Origin: Salinibacter pepae
Lineage (GTDB): Bacteria; Bacteroidota; Rhodothermia; Rhodothermales; Salinibacteraceae
Length of the DNA stretch: 64,000 nucleotides
Direction of reading: 5' to 3'
NCBI RefSeq assembly: GCF_947077775.1
Contig: NZ_CAMTTE010000001.1
Location: 2,694,501-2,758,500 of the forward strand
How positions within the stretch are numbered: the first letter of the stretch is position 1; each line of letters starts with the position of its first letter. A program made the position numbers and the translations under genes. This document shows positions 9,289 through 17,847 of this stretch, in pieces. The notes under the pieces are model-generated. The model made no database searches. It was not told the origin of the DNA and saw only the letters and a program-made list of their open reading frames with translations.

Positions 9289-10274
9289 ACATTGGCTACT
9301 TTGGAGACGGCCGCTGGGCGCGTCTCGCTCTCGACAGAATTCATGAGGATCCCGAACTCGAGGTGGTGTACGTCGTCGCGCGACACGACGCACCGGACCC
9401 AGGACTCCGTGATCGGGCAAACACTTTGGACATCCCCTTCTTTGCCCCCGAAAACGTGAATGCGCCGTCGTTTCTCGAAGAGATCGGTGCGTTCGTGCCA
9501 GACATAAACGTCTCCATGTCGTACGATCAAATTCTCCAAACCGATGCCATTGAGGCTGCTCCGAAAGGATTTATTAACTGCCACGCCGGTGCGCTTCCCT
9601 TCTACAGGGGGCGCAACGTGCTCAACTGGGCACTTATTAACGGGGAGGATCGTTTTGGAGTAACGGTCCACTGCGTCGAAGAGGGCATTGACTCGGGAGA
9701 CATTCTCACGCAGCGGTTTGGGGTGATCACGCCGCAGGACGACTATCAGTCTCTGCTCGATAAGGCCGTAGAACTGTGTACCGAAGTCCTTCTCGATGCA
9801 CTTCACGATGTCCGCCGCGGCGAGGTGACCGTTACTCCCCAGGAGGATATTCATCCCGCCGGCTTTTACAGCAGTGCACGAGGCGAAGGCGACGAATGGA
9901 TCGACTGGTCGTGGCCGACGGAACGAATTTACAACTTGATTCGGGCCATTTCCCCACCCGGACCGGGGGCTCGAACTCTTCTGGATGGGCGTCCAGTCGT
10001 GGTGACGGAGGCGGAGCGAATACCGAATTCGCCTGAATATATTGATCGGCCCGGAACCGTCGTCGGGAAGTCGAGCGATGGGATTGTAGTGAAAACGGGA
10101 GATACAACCCTGAAGGTGACGAAGATCGCCGACTGGGAGGGCGAAATTGTAGATCCGCGGGTACCCAAACACCGAATCGGCACGGTGTTTGGGCAGAATT
10201 TGAAAACCAAGGTAAAGCGATTGTCGGACCGCGTATCTGAGCTTGAGCAACGCATTTCAACTCTTGAAGAGTAG
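9285..10274 (+). CDS. Sugar N-formyltransferase (methionyl-tRNA formyltransferase-like)
   Basis: A 329-residue protein with a formyltransferase fold. The catalytic Asn-x-His is in FINCHAGALPFYRGRN and the conserved Asp in EEGIDSGDIL. The family transfers a formyl group from N10-formyltetrahydrofolate to an amine, here most likely a 4-amino or 7-amino sugar. A second domain of about 90 residues with a FMT C-terminal-like character (SPPGPGARTLLDGR) follows. The last about 25 residues are a short heptad-like coiled coil (RLSDRVSELEQRISTLEE) that may dimerise the enzyme. It overlaps neuB by 4 bases. Confidence 0.87.
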   Translation: MNIGYFGDGRWARLALDRIHEDPELEVVYVVARHDAPDPGLRDRANTLDIPFFAPENVNAPSFLEEIGAFVPDINVSMSYDQILQTDAIEAAPKGFINCHAGALPFYRGRNVLNWALINGEDRFGVTVHCVEEGIDSGDILTQRFGVITPQDDYQSLLDKAVELCTEVLLDALHDVRRGEVTVTPQEDIHPAGFYSSARGEGDEWIDWSWPTERIYNLIRAISPPGPGARTLLDGRPVVVTEAERIPNSPEYIDRPGTVVGKSSDGIVVKTGDTTLKVTKIADWEGEIVDPRVPKHRIGTVFGQNLKTKVKRLSDRVSELEQRISTLEE

Positions 10275-10284
10275 TCTCCCTCTC

Positions 10285-11334
10285 ATGGATTGGACTCAAA
10301 TCGCGATACGTCCTGATCAGACCATCCGAGAGGCGCTCGCGGTGATCGACGAGGGCGGTATCCAAGTTGCCCTCGTCGTGAACGAGCAGGAGCAGCTTCA
10401 AGGCGTGGCGACAGATGGGGACATTCGGCGAGGCATCCTCGACGAGATCGATCTCGATGCACCGGTGCGGACAGTTATGAACGAGGACCCCGTCACGGCC
10501 CGGCCGCAGGAAGACTGGCAGAGTTTGATTGACCGAATGCGAGCGCGCCGCGTCCATCAGATTCCGGTGGTAGACGACGACGGACGGATGGCGAGGATCG
10601 AAGTGCTCGACGACCTGCTCGACCCCGATGCACGCTCCAATCCAATTGTACTCATGGCCGGTGGTCTCGGCACGCGTCTCCGCCCGCTCACGGAGGATTG
10701 TCCCAAGCCCCTTTTGGAGGTTGGGGAACAGCCGATTCTCGAAACAATCCTCGAAGGATTTATCGCGCACGGTTTCCATCGCTTCTATATCTCCGTCAAC
10801 TACATGTCGGGGATGATTGAAGACTACTTCGGCGACGGGAGCGACTGGGATGTTGACATCACGTATCTCCACGAGCAGAAACGCCTCGGTACGGCGGGGC
10901 CGCTCTCGCTGCTGCCGGAGCGTCCCGAAGAGACTGTAATCGTGATGAACGGGGACCTGCTCACGAAGCTCAACTTTGCCCACCTGCTCAACTTCCACCA
11001 CGAGCATGAATCAACAGCCACGATGTGTGTGCGCGAGCACGAGACGCAAGTGCCGTACGGCGTCATCGAAACGGAGGAGCAGTTCATGACGGGGCTGGAG
11101 GAGAAGCCCACGGAACGCTACTTCGTGAACGCGGGCATTTACGCCCTTGAGCCCGAGACGCTCAACCTCATTCCCGACGGGGAGTTTTTTGACATGACGG
11201 AGTTGTTCGAGCAGCTCGTTGAGCAAAAGCAATCCGTGACCGTGTTTCCGGTGCGGGAATACTGGCAGGACGTGGGCCAGAAAGAAGACTTTCGCCGCGT
11301 TAATGGAGAATACGAAGAGGTGTTTGAAGAATGA
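10285..11334 (+). CDS. CBS-domain sugar nucleotidyltransferase (PtmE-like)
   Basis: A 349-residue fusion. Residues 1-115 form a tandem CBS pair (ATDGDIRRGIL, VHQIPVVDDDGR) and residues 118-349 a nucleotidyltransferase domain with the signature MAGGLGTRLRPLT and the metal-binding MNGDLL. This architecture matches PtmE of Campylobacter, which makes GDP-glucosamine at the head of the GDP-linked legionaminic acid route. The frame is open from a TTG at 10243, inside the previous gene; MDWTQIAIRPDQT at 10285 matches the usual N terminus. It overlaps the CMP-sugar synthetase gene by 4 bases. Confidence 0.88.
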   Translation: MDWTQIAIRPDQTIREALAVIDEGGIQVALVVNEQEQLQGVATDGDIRRGILDEIDLDAPVRTVMNEDPVTARPQEDWQSLIDRMRARRVHQIPVVDDDGRMARIEVLDDLLDPDARSNPIVLMAGGLGTRLRPLTEDCPKPLLEVGEQPILETILEGFIAHGFHRFYISVNYMSGMIEDYFGDGSDWDVDITYLHEQKRLGTAGPLSLLPERPEETVIVMNGDLLTKLNFAHLLNFHHEHESTATMCVREHETQVPYGVIETEEQFMTGLEEKPTERYFVNAGIYALEPETLNLIPDGEFFDMTELFEQLVEQKQSVTVFPVREYWQDVGQKEDFRRVNGEYEEVFEE

Positions 11335-12044
11335 TTGACGGACACAGTGTCCTTGGTGTCATCCTCGCACGTGGCGGATCGAAAGGCCTTCCCCGAAAGA
11401 ACGTGCGAGACCTGGCGGGGAAGCCGCTGATTGCCTGGACCATTGAAGCTGGGCACGAGTCTGAAGATCTTGACCGGCTCATCCTCTCCAGTGATGATAA
11501 AGAAATCATGACGGTCGGAGAGGAGTACGGCTGCGAGGTTCCGTTCCGGCGTCCGGATGAGTTCGCTCGGGACGACACGCCGAGCATTGACGCGCTGCTC
11601 CACGCCGTAGATCAGGTTGAGTCGTACGAGTACATTGTACTACTCCAGCCGACATCGCCGCTTCGCACAGCTGACGACATCGACGCGACTATTGCCTGCT
11701 GCCACCGAAACGGCGGCACAGCCTGCGTGACTGTAACCGAGACCGATAAGCCACCTCAATGGATGTATACGCTTGGTGAGAACAATCGGCTGGATCCAGT
11801 GATGGACCGAGACGAAGCGATTACGCGGCGGCAAGAGGCGACAACTACGTATATTCCAAATGGTGCGGTGTATGTGGCCGGAACCACATGCCTGCGAGAG
11901 CACGAAACGTTTTATACCGACGCCACCATTGGGCATCCTATGCCATTGGAGCGGTCAGTGGATGTGGACACGGCGCTAGATCTAGCGTGGTGCGATGTGT
12001 TATTGGAGAGAAATCTGCACACTGAAGTCCGAAAGCGATCATAA
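11331..12044 (+). CDS. CMP-nonulosonic acid synthetase (NeuA/LegF)
   Basis: A 237-residue cytidylyltransferase activating the nonulosonic acid with CTP. The nucleotide-binding motif LARGGSKGLPRKNVRDLAGK is at residues 11-30, LLQPTSPLR binds the nucleotide, and VDVDTALDLAWCD near the end carries the metal-binding aspartates. Length is normal (about 230). It is the last gene of the tightly overlapping chain that starts at neuB, and its stop lies only 6 bases before the duplicated target flank of an insertion element, so the operon may once have continued. Confidence 0.93.
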   Translation: MIDGHSVLGVILARGGSKGLPRKNVRDLAGKPLIAWTIEAGHESEDLDRLILSSDDKEIMTVGEEYGCEVPFRRPDEFARDDTPSIDALLHAVDQVESYEYIVLLQPTSPLRTADDIDATIACCHRNGGTACVTVTETDKPPQWMYTLGENNRLDPVMDRDEAITRRQEATTTYIPNGAVYVAGTTCLREHETFYTDATIGHPMPLERSVDVDTALDLAWCDVLLERNLHTEVRKRS

Positions 12045-12054
12045 AATACTGATT

Positions 12055-13044
12055 ATGCCAATCAGGGGTAGAAAAACCATGTCGCCGCAGGCAGCTTCGA
12101 AAGAGGTGTATCCAACATCTCTAACAAGCTCCCCTTGGCGACATGGGTCCTCAATATACGCTCGTTCGGATCTACCTGTTCGTTTGCCAGCACTACTGGG
12201 GTCGCCTTGCGGCCACGACCTAGCGACAAAGCAACAATGATCAGCCCGACTTTACCGACGAGGAAGTGCTGACCATCTACCGACCAAAGCCTTTTCAAAA
12301 ATCGAGAGACTGTCAGCAACATTCACGAGTACGCCGAGGATCACTTTTCAGATTGGTTTCCGGATCTGCTGACGCAGAAGAGCTACAATCGGCGCCTAAA
12401 CCGGCTGAATGCGGTGTTCTCCCCGCCTGTTGAGAAGGCTCTTCAGGAAATCGATGGGAAGAGAGCAAGGAAAACGATCCTCCGCATCATGGGCTCGATG
12501 CCAATTATGATCTCGAAAGGGCCGCGAGCCTCTCAAGCCAGTGTCGCTTCCAAGCAGATTGCAGACGTAGGATACTGCTCCTCGAAAGACACCTTCTATC
12601 ATAGAGGGAAGCTCCACGTCGTTGCTGAGCGAAGAGACGACAAGCTTCCGGTCTCGAAACGCATTGGACTAACGCCCGCCAGCGAAAATGACCTCAAAGC
12701 GCTCAGGCGCGTCTTGCCGACAATCGAAGATAGAATTCTCTGTGGAGACAAGGCCTACTGTGACGGTCCGCTCAAGGAGCGGCTCGCCGAAGATCAAAAT
12801 CTCGACTTGCTGACCCCAGTTAAGAAAGATAAAGGTCAAGAGGTCCTCTCCGCGGTAGATCGGCTATATTCGGAATCCGTAGGTCGGCTCAGGCAGCCAA
12901 TTGAGTCGCTGTTCAACTGGATCAACGAGAAAACCGGCATTCAGGATGCCTCGAAGACACGTTCACACAGGGGGTTGATTGTTCATGTCTTCGGTCGGCT
13001 CACTGCTGCGATGCTGATGCTCGCTCTCAACCCCTGATTGGCAT
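12055..13044 (+). mobile_element. Degenerate IS982-like insertion sequence with terminal inverted repeats and 5-bp target duplication
   Basis: The left end starts with ATGCCAATCAGGGGTAGA, and the right end at 13027-13044 is its reverse complement with one mismatch. The flanks are both TGATT (12050-12054 and 13045-13049), a direct repeat consistent with target-site duplication. The total of about 990 bp matches IS982-family size. It inserted between the neuA homologue and a sulfotransferase gene. The transposase inside carries a stop and a frameshift, so the copy is dead by itself. Confidence 0.8.
12143..13037 (+). pseudogene. IS982-like transposase, broken by an in-frame TAG and a frameshift
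   Basis: Reading from ATG 12143 gives MGPQYTLVRIYLFVCQHYWG, then an amber stop at 12221, then NNDQPDFTDEEVLTIY in the same frame. After about 12280 the sequence continues in another frame with RETVSNIHEYAEDHF and SYNRRLNRLN, through the DDE-like domain (GDKAYCD near 12760 and RQPIESLFNWIN near 12900), to the stop at 13037. FTDEEV and YNRRL are recognisable IS982-type segments. The sulfotransferase start follows 27 bases after the stop. No single intact frame spans the domain. Confidence 0.8.
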
Positions 13045-13064
13045 TGATTGTAGTTGTTTGAGGA

Positions 13065-13892
13065 ATGCGTCCTGATTTTATAATTGTTGGGGCAATGAAG
13101 TCTGGTACGTCGACGCTTGCACACTATCTCCGTCAGCATCCGGAGATTTATATGCCGGACGATGAAGTCCACTTCTTTTATGAAGAAGGGAGAGGGCACT
13201 GGCAGAAGGGTGTCACATGGTACGAGGCTCAGTTCCAAGAGGCATCGGTCAAACAGATTGTGGGGGAAAAGACACCGACGTATTCGTATCTGCCCGCTAT
13301 TCCCAAACGCATTCATGATCTTCTGCCCGATATAAAGTTGATCTGGGTCTTTCGCAATCCGGTCGACCGGACGTATTCAAATTACTGGCACGCAGTCTGT
13401 CAGGGGACTGAACGGAGTGGGTTTGCTGAAGCAGTCCGGCGAGAAGACGAGCGAGACAAATGGAAGGGATACGTGCGACGCAGTCAGTACTCGGATCAGG
13501 TCGACCGATATCTAGACTATTTCGACCGGGACCAGATGTACTTTTCACTGTTTGAAGACCTGAAAGGAGATCCTGAGGCTCTTTTGGAAGAGGTGTTTCA
13601 CTTTTTGGAAGTTGATCCTAAGTATAGCCAACAGTCAAATAATCGAGTGAGAGAAAACGTAACCAAAATCCCACGGTTCGCTACCGCCCGTTATATAACA
13701 AGATCGATTTCAGATGAGATCCCACTGTTGGGTGCCCTAATATATTACTTAGACCAGTGCGTTAACCGACGAGGCGAGAGTGGATACCCAGAGATGGATG
13801 AAGGCATAAGAGATCACCTTAGAGTTTACTTCCAAAAATATAATGATAAACTGGAAGATCTAACTGGTTTGGATACTAGTAAATGGAATTAG
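13065..13892 (+). CDS. Sulfotransferase, NodH/heparan N-sulfotransferase type
   Basis: A 275-residue PAPS-dependent sulfotransferase. The 5'-phosphosulfate-binding P-loop-like motif is VGAMKSGTSTLAHYL at the N terminus. The 3'-phosphate-binding motif is FRNPVDRTYSNYWH near residue 100, with Arg and the downstream serine as phosphate contacts. It probably sulfates a sugar of the surface polysaccharide. Its own promoter context was probably changed by the IS that ends 20 bases upstream. The last 60 codons grow AT-rich, leading into the next gene. Length is normal. Confidence 0.88.
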   Translation: MRPDFIIVGAMKSGTSTLAHYLRQHPEIYMPDDEVHFFYEEGRGHWQKGVTWYEAQFQEASVKQIVGEKTPTYSYLPAIPKRIHDLLPDIKLIWVFRNPVDRTYSNYWHAVCQGTERSGFAEAVRREDERDKWKGYVRRSQYSDQVDRYLDYFDRDQMYFSLFEDLKGDPEALLEEVFHFLEVDPKYSQQSNNRVRENVTKIPRFATARYITRSISDEIPLLGALIYYLDQCVNRRGESGYPEMDEGIRDHLRVYFQKYNDKLEDLTGLDTSKWN

Positions 13893-13913
13893 GATAGGTT
13901 AAATATAATAACG

Positions 13914-15305
13914 ATGGATCTTAATTTAAAAAATTTCGCAAAAATAGAGCAAAAGTATAATGTAACAGAAACAGTCGTAAATGGTGTATACATATGGGAT
14001 TATATAAGATTCGGAGTATATAATGAGATAAGAGAAAAGTTGTCTGGTAATGTGGCACATGACAGGCCAAAGAAAACACTGACAAATAAATTGCGTAAAG
14101 TAAGTTTGTTAATCAAAAACTTAATTTACAAAAATCCTTTTTTGGAAGAAGAAAAAGGCTGTATATTGTATGGGCATGAGAGGCGGAAAAAAGAGAATGA
14201 TGAGTACTACTGGGATATATATACTGATACTATACATGATTTATGCAGCATTGACGGAGTTAGTTTTGAGTCTGATCATTTGCTTAAGCACAATACACCA
14301 GCTAAGACAGATGAGTTAAGATACCTCGACCTAGTTAAGTATGGTTCATCTATATTTGGGAAATTAGCTAGACACATCCCTAATATACCTGATTCCGAGA
14401 TGTCCAAGCTAGAGAGCATTGAGTATACTATTCAACGTAAGTTCGGCGTCAGTGTATCAATAGTAAATCGAATTATGCAAAAGCTAAGTCAAAGAAAATT
14501 TGAAATATTCATGTACAAATTGGTTCTTCAATCAATAAGTCCAAAAATTGCAGTAGTTGTTGTAAGTTATGGAAAAGAAACATTTATAGAGGCTTGTCAA
14601 TCACTAAATATACCTGTCATAGAGCTGCAACACGGTTATATCAGTGACAACCACTCTGGATATCACTTCCCTGGTAGTCTGAAAAAGGAATATTTTCCCG
14701 ATTATCTGCTGACATGGGGAAGTCATTGGTCTAATGCAGCGTCCTTTCCTATAAGTAATGAAAATGTTATAGAAGTGGGCTTTCCTTATATTGAGCAAAA
14801 GAAGAAAAAGATTGATCCTACAAATAATGAGATTATATTGTTTATATCTCAAGGGACAGTCGGAAAAGAACTTTCTAGGTTTGCTGTATCTGTCGCAAAC
14901 CAATTAGATAATCGTTATAAAGTGGTATATAAATTACATCCTGGAGAGTATAAGAGATGGGAGGACGAGTATTCGTGGCTATTACATGACGAAATCACTG
15001 TCATTAGTGATGAAAAACAATCCTTGTATAGACTATTCAGTAGAGCCATTTTACAAGTAGGAGTCAACTCCACCGCTCTATTTGAGGGTACTTACTTCGA
15101 TGTACCTACATTGCTTTATACTGAAACACCTTCGAAAGTAAGCTCAATATTGATTGATAAAAGTGGCGCTAAAAGAGTTACCACAGTACGCGATGTTATA
15201 CGGTCTATCGGAGTAGAAAAAAAAGTTATACCAAATAAGCACATGTTTTTTTCTAAAAATGCTAAAAGTAAGATGTGTAGTACGTTGTCGTCTTTTATAG
15301 ATTAG
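13914..15305 (+). CDS. Putative GT-B glycosyltransferase of capsule type (AT-rich)
   Basis: A 463-residue protein without a family I can name with certainty. The segment VIELQHGYISDNHSGYHFPG, then FPDYLLTWGSHW, and later VYKLHPGEY and LQVGVNSTALFEG match the general pattern of GT-B enzymes of the capsule-synthesis/CDP-glycerol transferase kind, where the His-Gly and the Lys-Leu-His-Pro segment surround the donor site. With neuA nearby it could transfer the CMP-activated nonulosonic acid, but this is inference. The gene is strikingly AT-rich, rich in Lys, Ile, Ser and Tyr, unlike the GC-rich genes beyond it, indicating transfer from a low-GC donor. Confidence 0.6.
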   Translation: MDLNLKNFAKIEQKYNVTETVVNGVYIWDYIRFGVYNEIREKLSGNVAHDRPKKTLTNKLRKVSLLIKNLIYKNPFLEEEKGCILYGHERRKKENDEYYWDIYTDTIHDLCSIDGVSFESDHLLKHNTPAKTDELRYLDLVKYGSSIFGKLARHIPNIPDSEMSKLESIEYTIQRKFGVSVSIVNRIMQKLSQRKFEIFMYKLVLQSISPKIAVVVVSYGKETFIEACQSLNIPVIELQHGYISDNHSGYHFPGSLKKEYFPDYLLTWGSHWSNAASFPISNENVIEVGFPYIEQKKKKIDPTNNEIILFISQGTVGKELSRFAVSVANQLDNRYKVVYKLHPGEYKRWEDEYSWLLHDEITVISDEKQSLYRLFSRAILQVGVNSTALFEGTYFDVPTLLYTETPSKVSSILIDKSGAKRVTTVRDVIRSIGVEKKVIPNKHMFFSKNAKSKMCSTLSSFID

Positions 15306-15321
15306 AACTGAAAAAGTACGT

Positions 15322-16479
15322 ATGAAAGTATGTTTTGTTACGCACTATACTCACCTTTACGGTGCTAACAAGTCCCTTCTATCGCTAATCGATAAACTGC
15401 AAGATCACTCCGTTGAGCCGTTTGTTTTGGTTCCGTCGACTGGACCTATTACTGACAAACTCTCTAGTCTTGGCGTTCAGTTTTATAGCCTTCCTCATAA
15501 ACGGTGGATGTCTAAGGCGCCTTGGAAAGCTCCGGCTCGTCTTGTTGCAAATGTTTCTGTACTTCCATTTGCTGTGACGAAAATCCTCAAGTGGGATATT
15601 GACCTTATTTATACTAACTCTTCTGTTATTCCCATCGGTGCCGTCCTTGCCGCACTGCTTTCACTACCCCACGTCTGGCATATTCGTGAATTTGGCCAGC
15701 GCGACTTCGGCCTCCACCATGACTGGGGGAAGTCTCTATTCCAGACGCTCATGAGTCGCGCGGATGCAAGGATTGCAGTATCGGAGGCTGTACGTCAGCG
15801 GGTGCTTTCGGACGTGCAGCCTCCAACCTATGTTGTTTATAACGGGGTGACTTCACGAGAGCGTTTGGACCAACTGAACCCGAAACAAAAGGAGTCTGGA
15901 GGGAAGCCGTTCACGTTTGCTATCGTCGGACAGATTAGCCCAGCAAAAGGACAGAAGCAGGCGCTGCAAGCCTTACATCAGTTGAGGCAAGAGGGTGTAG
16001 AAGCTCGTTTGCTAGTGGCGGGCGATGGAGCGGCCGAGCATCTTGAGTCGCTTGATCAACTGTGCCAGTCATTGGGTTTAGATGATGTGGTGACATTCTT
16101 GGGGTATGTGTCAGACCCGTTTGAGGTCTACCAGCAAGCGGATGCAGTGCTCATGTGTTCACCGCACGAAGCAATGGGGCGCGTAACCGCCGAGGCCATG
16201 GCGGCGGCACGTCCCGTTATCGGTTACAATAACGATGGCACGGCCGAACTCATTAACGATGAACAGAATGGCCTCTTGTACGATGGGACGACGGAAGGCC
16301 TGGCTGACTGCATGAGACGTCTTATAGAGGAGCCAGACTGGACGCGCTCACTGGGGGAAAATGGGCAAAAAAAGGTAAGAAGTAAATTTACAAATGAGAC
16401 ATATGCAAAAAAAGTATACAATGTGATAGAGGAAGTTTGGTGTAATGGGAAAAATATGACATCTAGGTCGTGCTCCTAA
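15322..16479 (+). CDS. Glycosyltransferase family 4
   Basis: A 385-residue GT-B retaining glycosyltransferase. The acceptor domain begins VCFVTHYTHLYGANKSLLSL, and the donor domain has FAIVGQISPAKGQKQALQAL and the nucleotide-sugar motif CSPHEAMGRVTAEAMAAARP with the conserved glutamates (E-x7-E type). It sits between an AT-rich glycosyltransferase and an insertion-sequence island. The last 40 codons are AT-rich although the middle is not, so the gene appears to be a compositional mosaic. The tail (YAKKVYNVIEEVW) still looks like a normal GT4 C terminus, so it is probably complete. Confidence 0.88.
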   Translation: MKVCFVTHYTHLYGANKSLLSLIDKLQDHSVEPFVLVPSTGPITDKLSSLGVQFYSLPHKRWMSKAPWKAPARLVANVSVLPFAVTKILKWDIDLIYTNSSVIPIGAVLAALLSLPHVWHIREFGQRDFGLHHDWGKSLFQTLMSRADARIAVSEAVRQRVLSDVQPPTYVVYNGVTSRERLDQLNPKQKESGGKPFTFAIVGQISPAKGQKQALQALHQLRQEGVEARLLVAGDGAAEHLESLDQLCQSLGLDDVVTFLGYVSDPFEVYQQADAVLMCSPHEAMGRVTAEAMAAARPVIGYNNDGTAELINDEQNGLLYDGTTEGLADCMRRLIEEPDWTRSLGENGQKKVRSKFTNETYAKKVYNVIEEVWCNGKNMTSRSCS

Positions 16480-16831
16480 CTACACGACAAAAACGAGCGC
16501 GGAGCGATAAGGGCCTGAATACACCGGTGCAGCTTGTCTCCTGTCCAATGCCAGTTGGCCGTAAGCTCCCGGAGACGATCCAGTCCACAAAAGAAATAGA
16601 CTCTGGTATGTTGATTTTCCCTCGTGAGAGGGGCACCTTCCCGGACCAGTCGGGAGAGATCCGAGGACGCTCGGACGGGAGGTGGGACCCCTGAGAAGAG
16701 CCTTTGGCCCCGGTGTTGGAAGCACCGTTCAAAACACCGGTGAGCCCGTAGAGAAGATCAGCTCCCGCCTCCCTTTTCGGTGCATCCGACTCCGAACAGC
16801 ATCTTAGGACCTAGATCCTGCATTTACCAGC
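16480..16831 (+). ncRNA. Candidate IS110 bridge RNA region (structured 5' noncoding end of IS110 element)
   Basis: This stretch of about 350 bases upstream of the IS110 recombinase has no credible gene but has strong hairpins. One has a 5-bp stem 16619-16623/16628-16632 with a GTGA loop, one a 6-bp stem 16660-16665/16670-16675, and one an 8-bp stem 16710-16717/16733-16740 with a 15-base loop. A longer outer pairing encloses the middle hairpin (CACCTTCCCG with CGGGAGGTG). IS110-group elements are known to encode a bridge RNA in the 5' noncoding end that specifies donor and target. Position and structure fit; function is inferred. Confidence 0.45.
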
Positions 16832-17836
16832 ATGGAAGAAGCACCGAGCAGTTCGAGCAGATTGACGTTCTCTCTGGGCATTGATGTCGGTAAGTCGGCT
16901 CTGGAACTGGCCTTGCGCGACGGGAAGGATACCGTCGCGGGAACGACGGTTTCGAACAACCCGGAGGGACACAAGAACCTGGCGGATTGGCTCCAAGATC
17001 GGGGAGCCGAGCCCGAGAATACCTGCGTATGCATGGAAGCCAGCGGGGACTTTCAGGAGGCCGTCGCCCGATTCCTCCACGAGGAGGGCTACCGGGTCAG
17101 CGTAGTCAATGCGAGGCGAATCAAAGGATATGCGGCGAGTCAGCTTCAGCGCACGAAGACCGACGCTGCCGATGCTGCCTTGATCGCTCGCTTTGGCTGG
17201 CGGGAAGACCTGAGGGCGTGGGAACCGCCTTCAGCGTCTGAGAGCCGTCTTCAGGAGCTTACGCGGGCTCGTCAAGCGCTGAAGAAGGAGAAAACCAGGA
17301 CGCAAAACCGATTGGATGAAGCCGAGGATGAGGCCGTTCGCCGAGCCCACCGGAACCTACTCGACGAGATCGAACAGCAGATCGAGGATCTAGAGGAGGA
17401 GATCGAAGAACACGTCGAGGAGGATCCGGAACTGAAGGGGCGATGCTCGCTTCTGGACACGATTCCGGGAGTAGGGCTTCAAAACGCTGCGATCGTAATA
17501 AGCGAACTCGGATCCCCCGAACGGTTCGATAGCGCACGACAGGCAGCCGCCTACGCAGGCCTCGTGCCGAGTCACAGGGAGTCGGGCACCTCTGTCCGAG
17601 GCACCCCTCGAATGTCGAAGGTAGGCAACGGGCGACTGCGCCGAGCAATGTACTTTCCAGCAATGACGGCCCTTCGGTTCAACTCAGCGGTGAAGGCCTT
17701 CGGCGATCGACTCAAGGAGCGAGGGAAGGAGAAGATGGTCGTAATCGGAGCGGCAATGCGGAAACTTCTGCATATTTGCTACGGGGTCTTGAAGTCAGGA
17801 CGTCCGTTTGACGCATCCCTCCATCCAGGGACCTGA
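16832..17836 (+). CDS. IS110-family transposase (DEDD recombinase)
   Basis: A 334-residue IS110 recombinase. The N-terminal RuvC-like DEDD domain starts FSLGIDVGKSALELAL; its glutamate is in CVCMEASG and the Asp pair in KTDAADAALIARF. A coiled-coil region about 150-205 (EEIEEHVEED) precedes the C-terminal transposase_20 domain, whose TIPGVGLQNAAIVISELG and FAAYAGLVPS-like segment (AAAYAGLVPSHRESG) contain the catalytic Ser region with GNGRLRRAMY. The frame is intact and of full length. The long noncoding region is on the 5' side, as in the IS110 group proper. The gene ends 11 bases before the stop of an opposing IS4-type pseudogene. Confidence 0.92.
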   Translation: MEEAPSSSSRLTFSLGIDVGKSALELALRDGKDTVAGTTVSNNPEGHKNLADWLQDRGAEPENTCVCMEASGDFQEAVARFLHEEGYRVSVVNARRIKGYAASQLQRTKTDAADAALIARFGWREDLRAWEPPSASESRLQELTRARQALKKEKTRTQNRLDEAEDEAVRRAHRNLLDEIEQQIEDLEEEIEEHVEEDPELKGRCSLLDTIPGVGLQNAAIVISELGSPERFDSARQAAAYAGLVPSHRESGTSVRGTPRMSKVGNGRLRRAMYFPAMTALRFNSAVKAFGDRLKERGKEKMVVIGAAMRKLLHICYGVLKSGRPFDASLHPGT

Positions 17837-17847
17837 AACGCTTGAAA

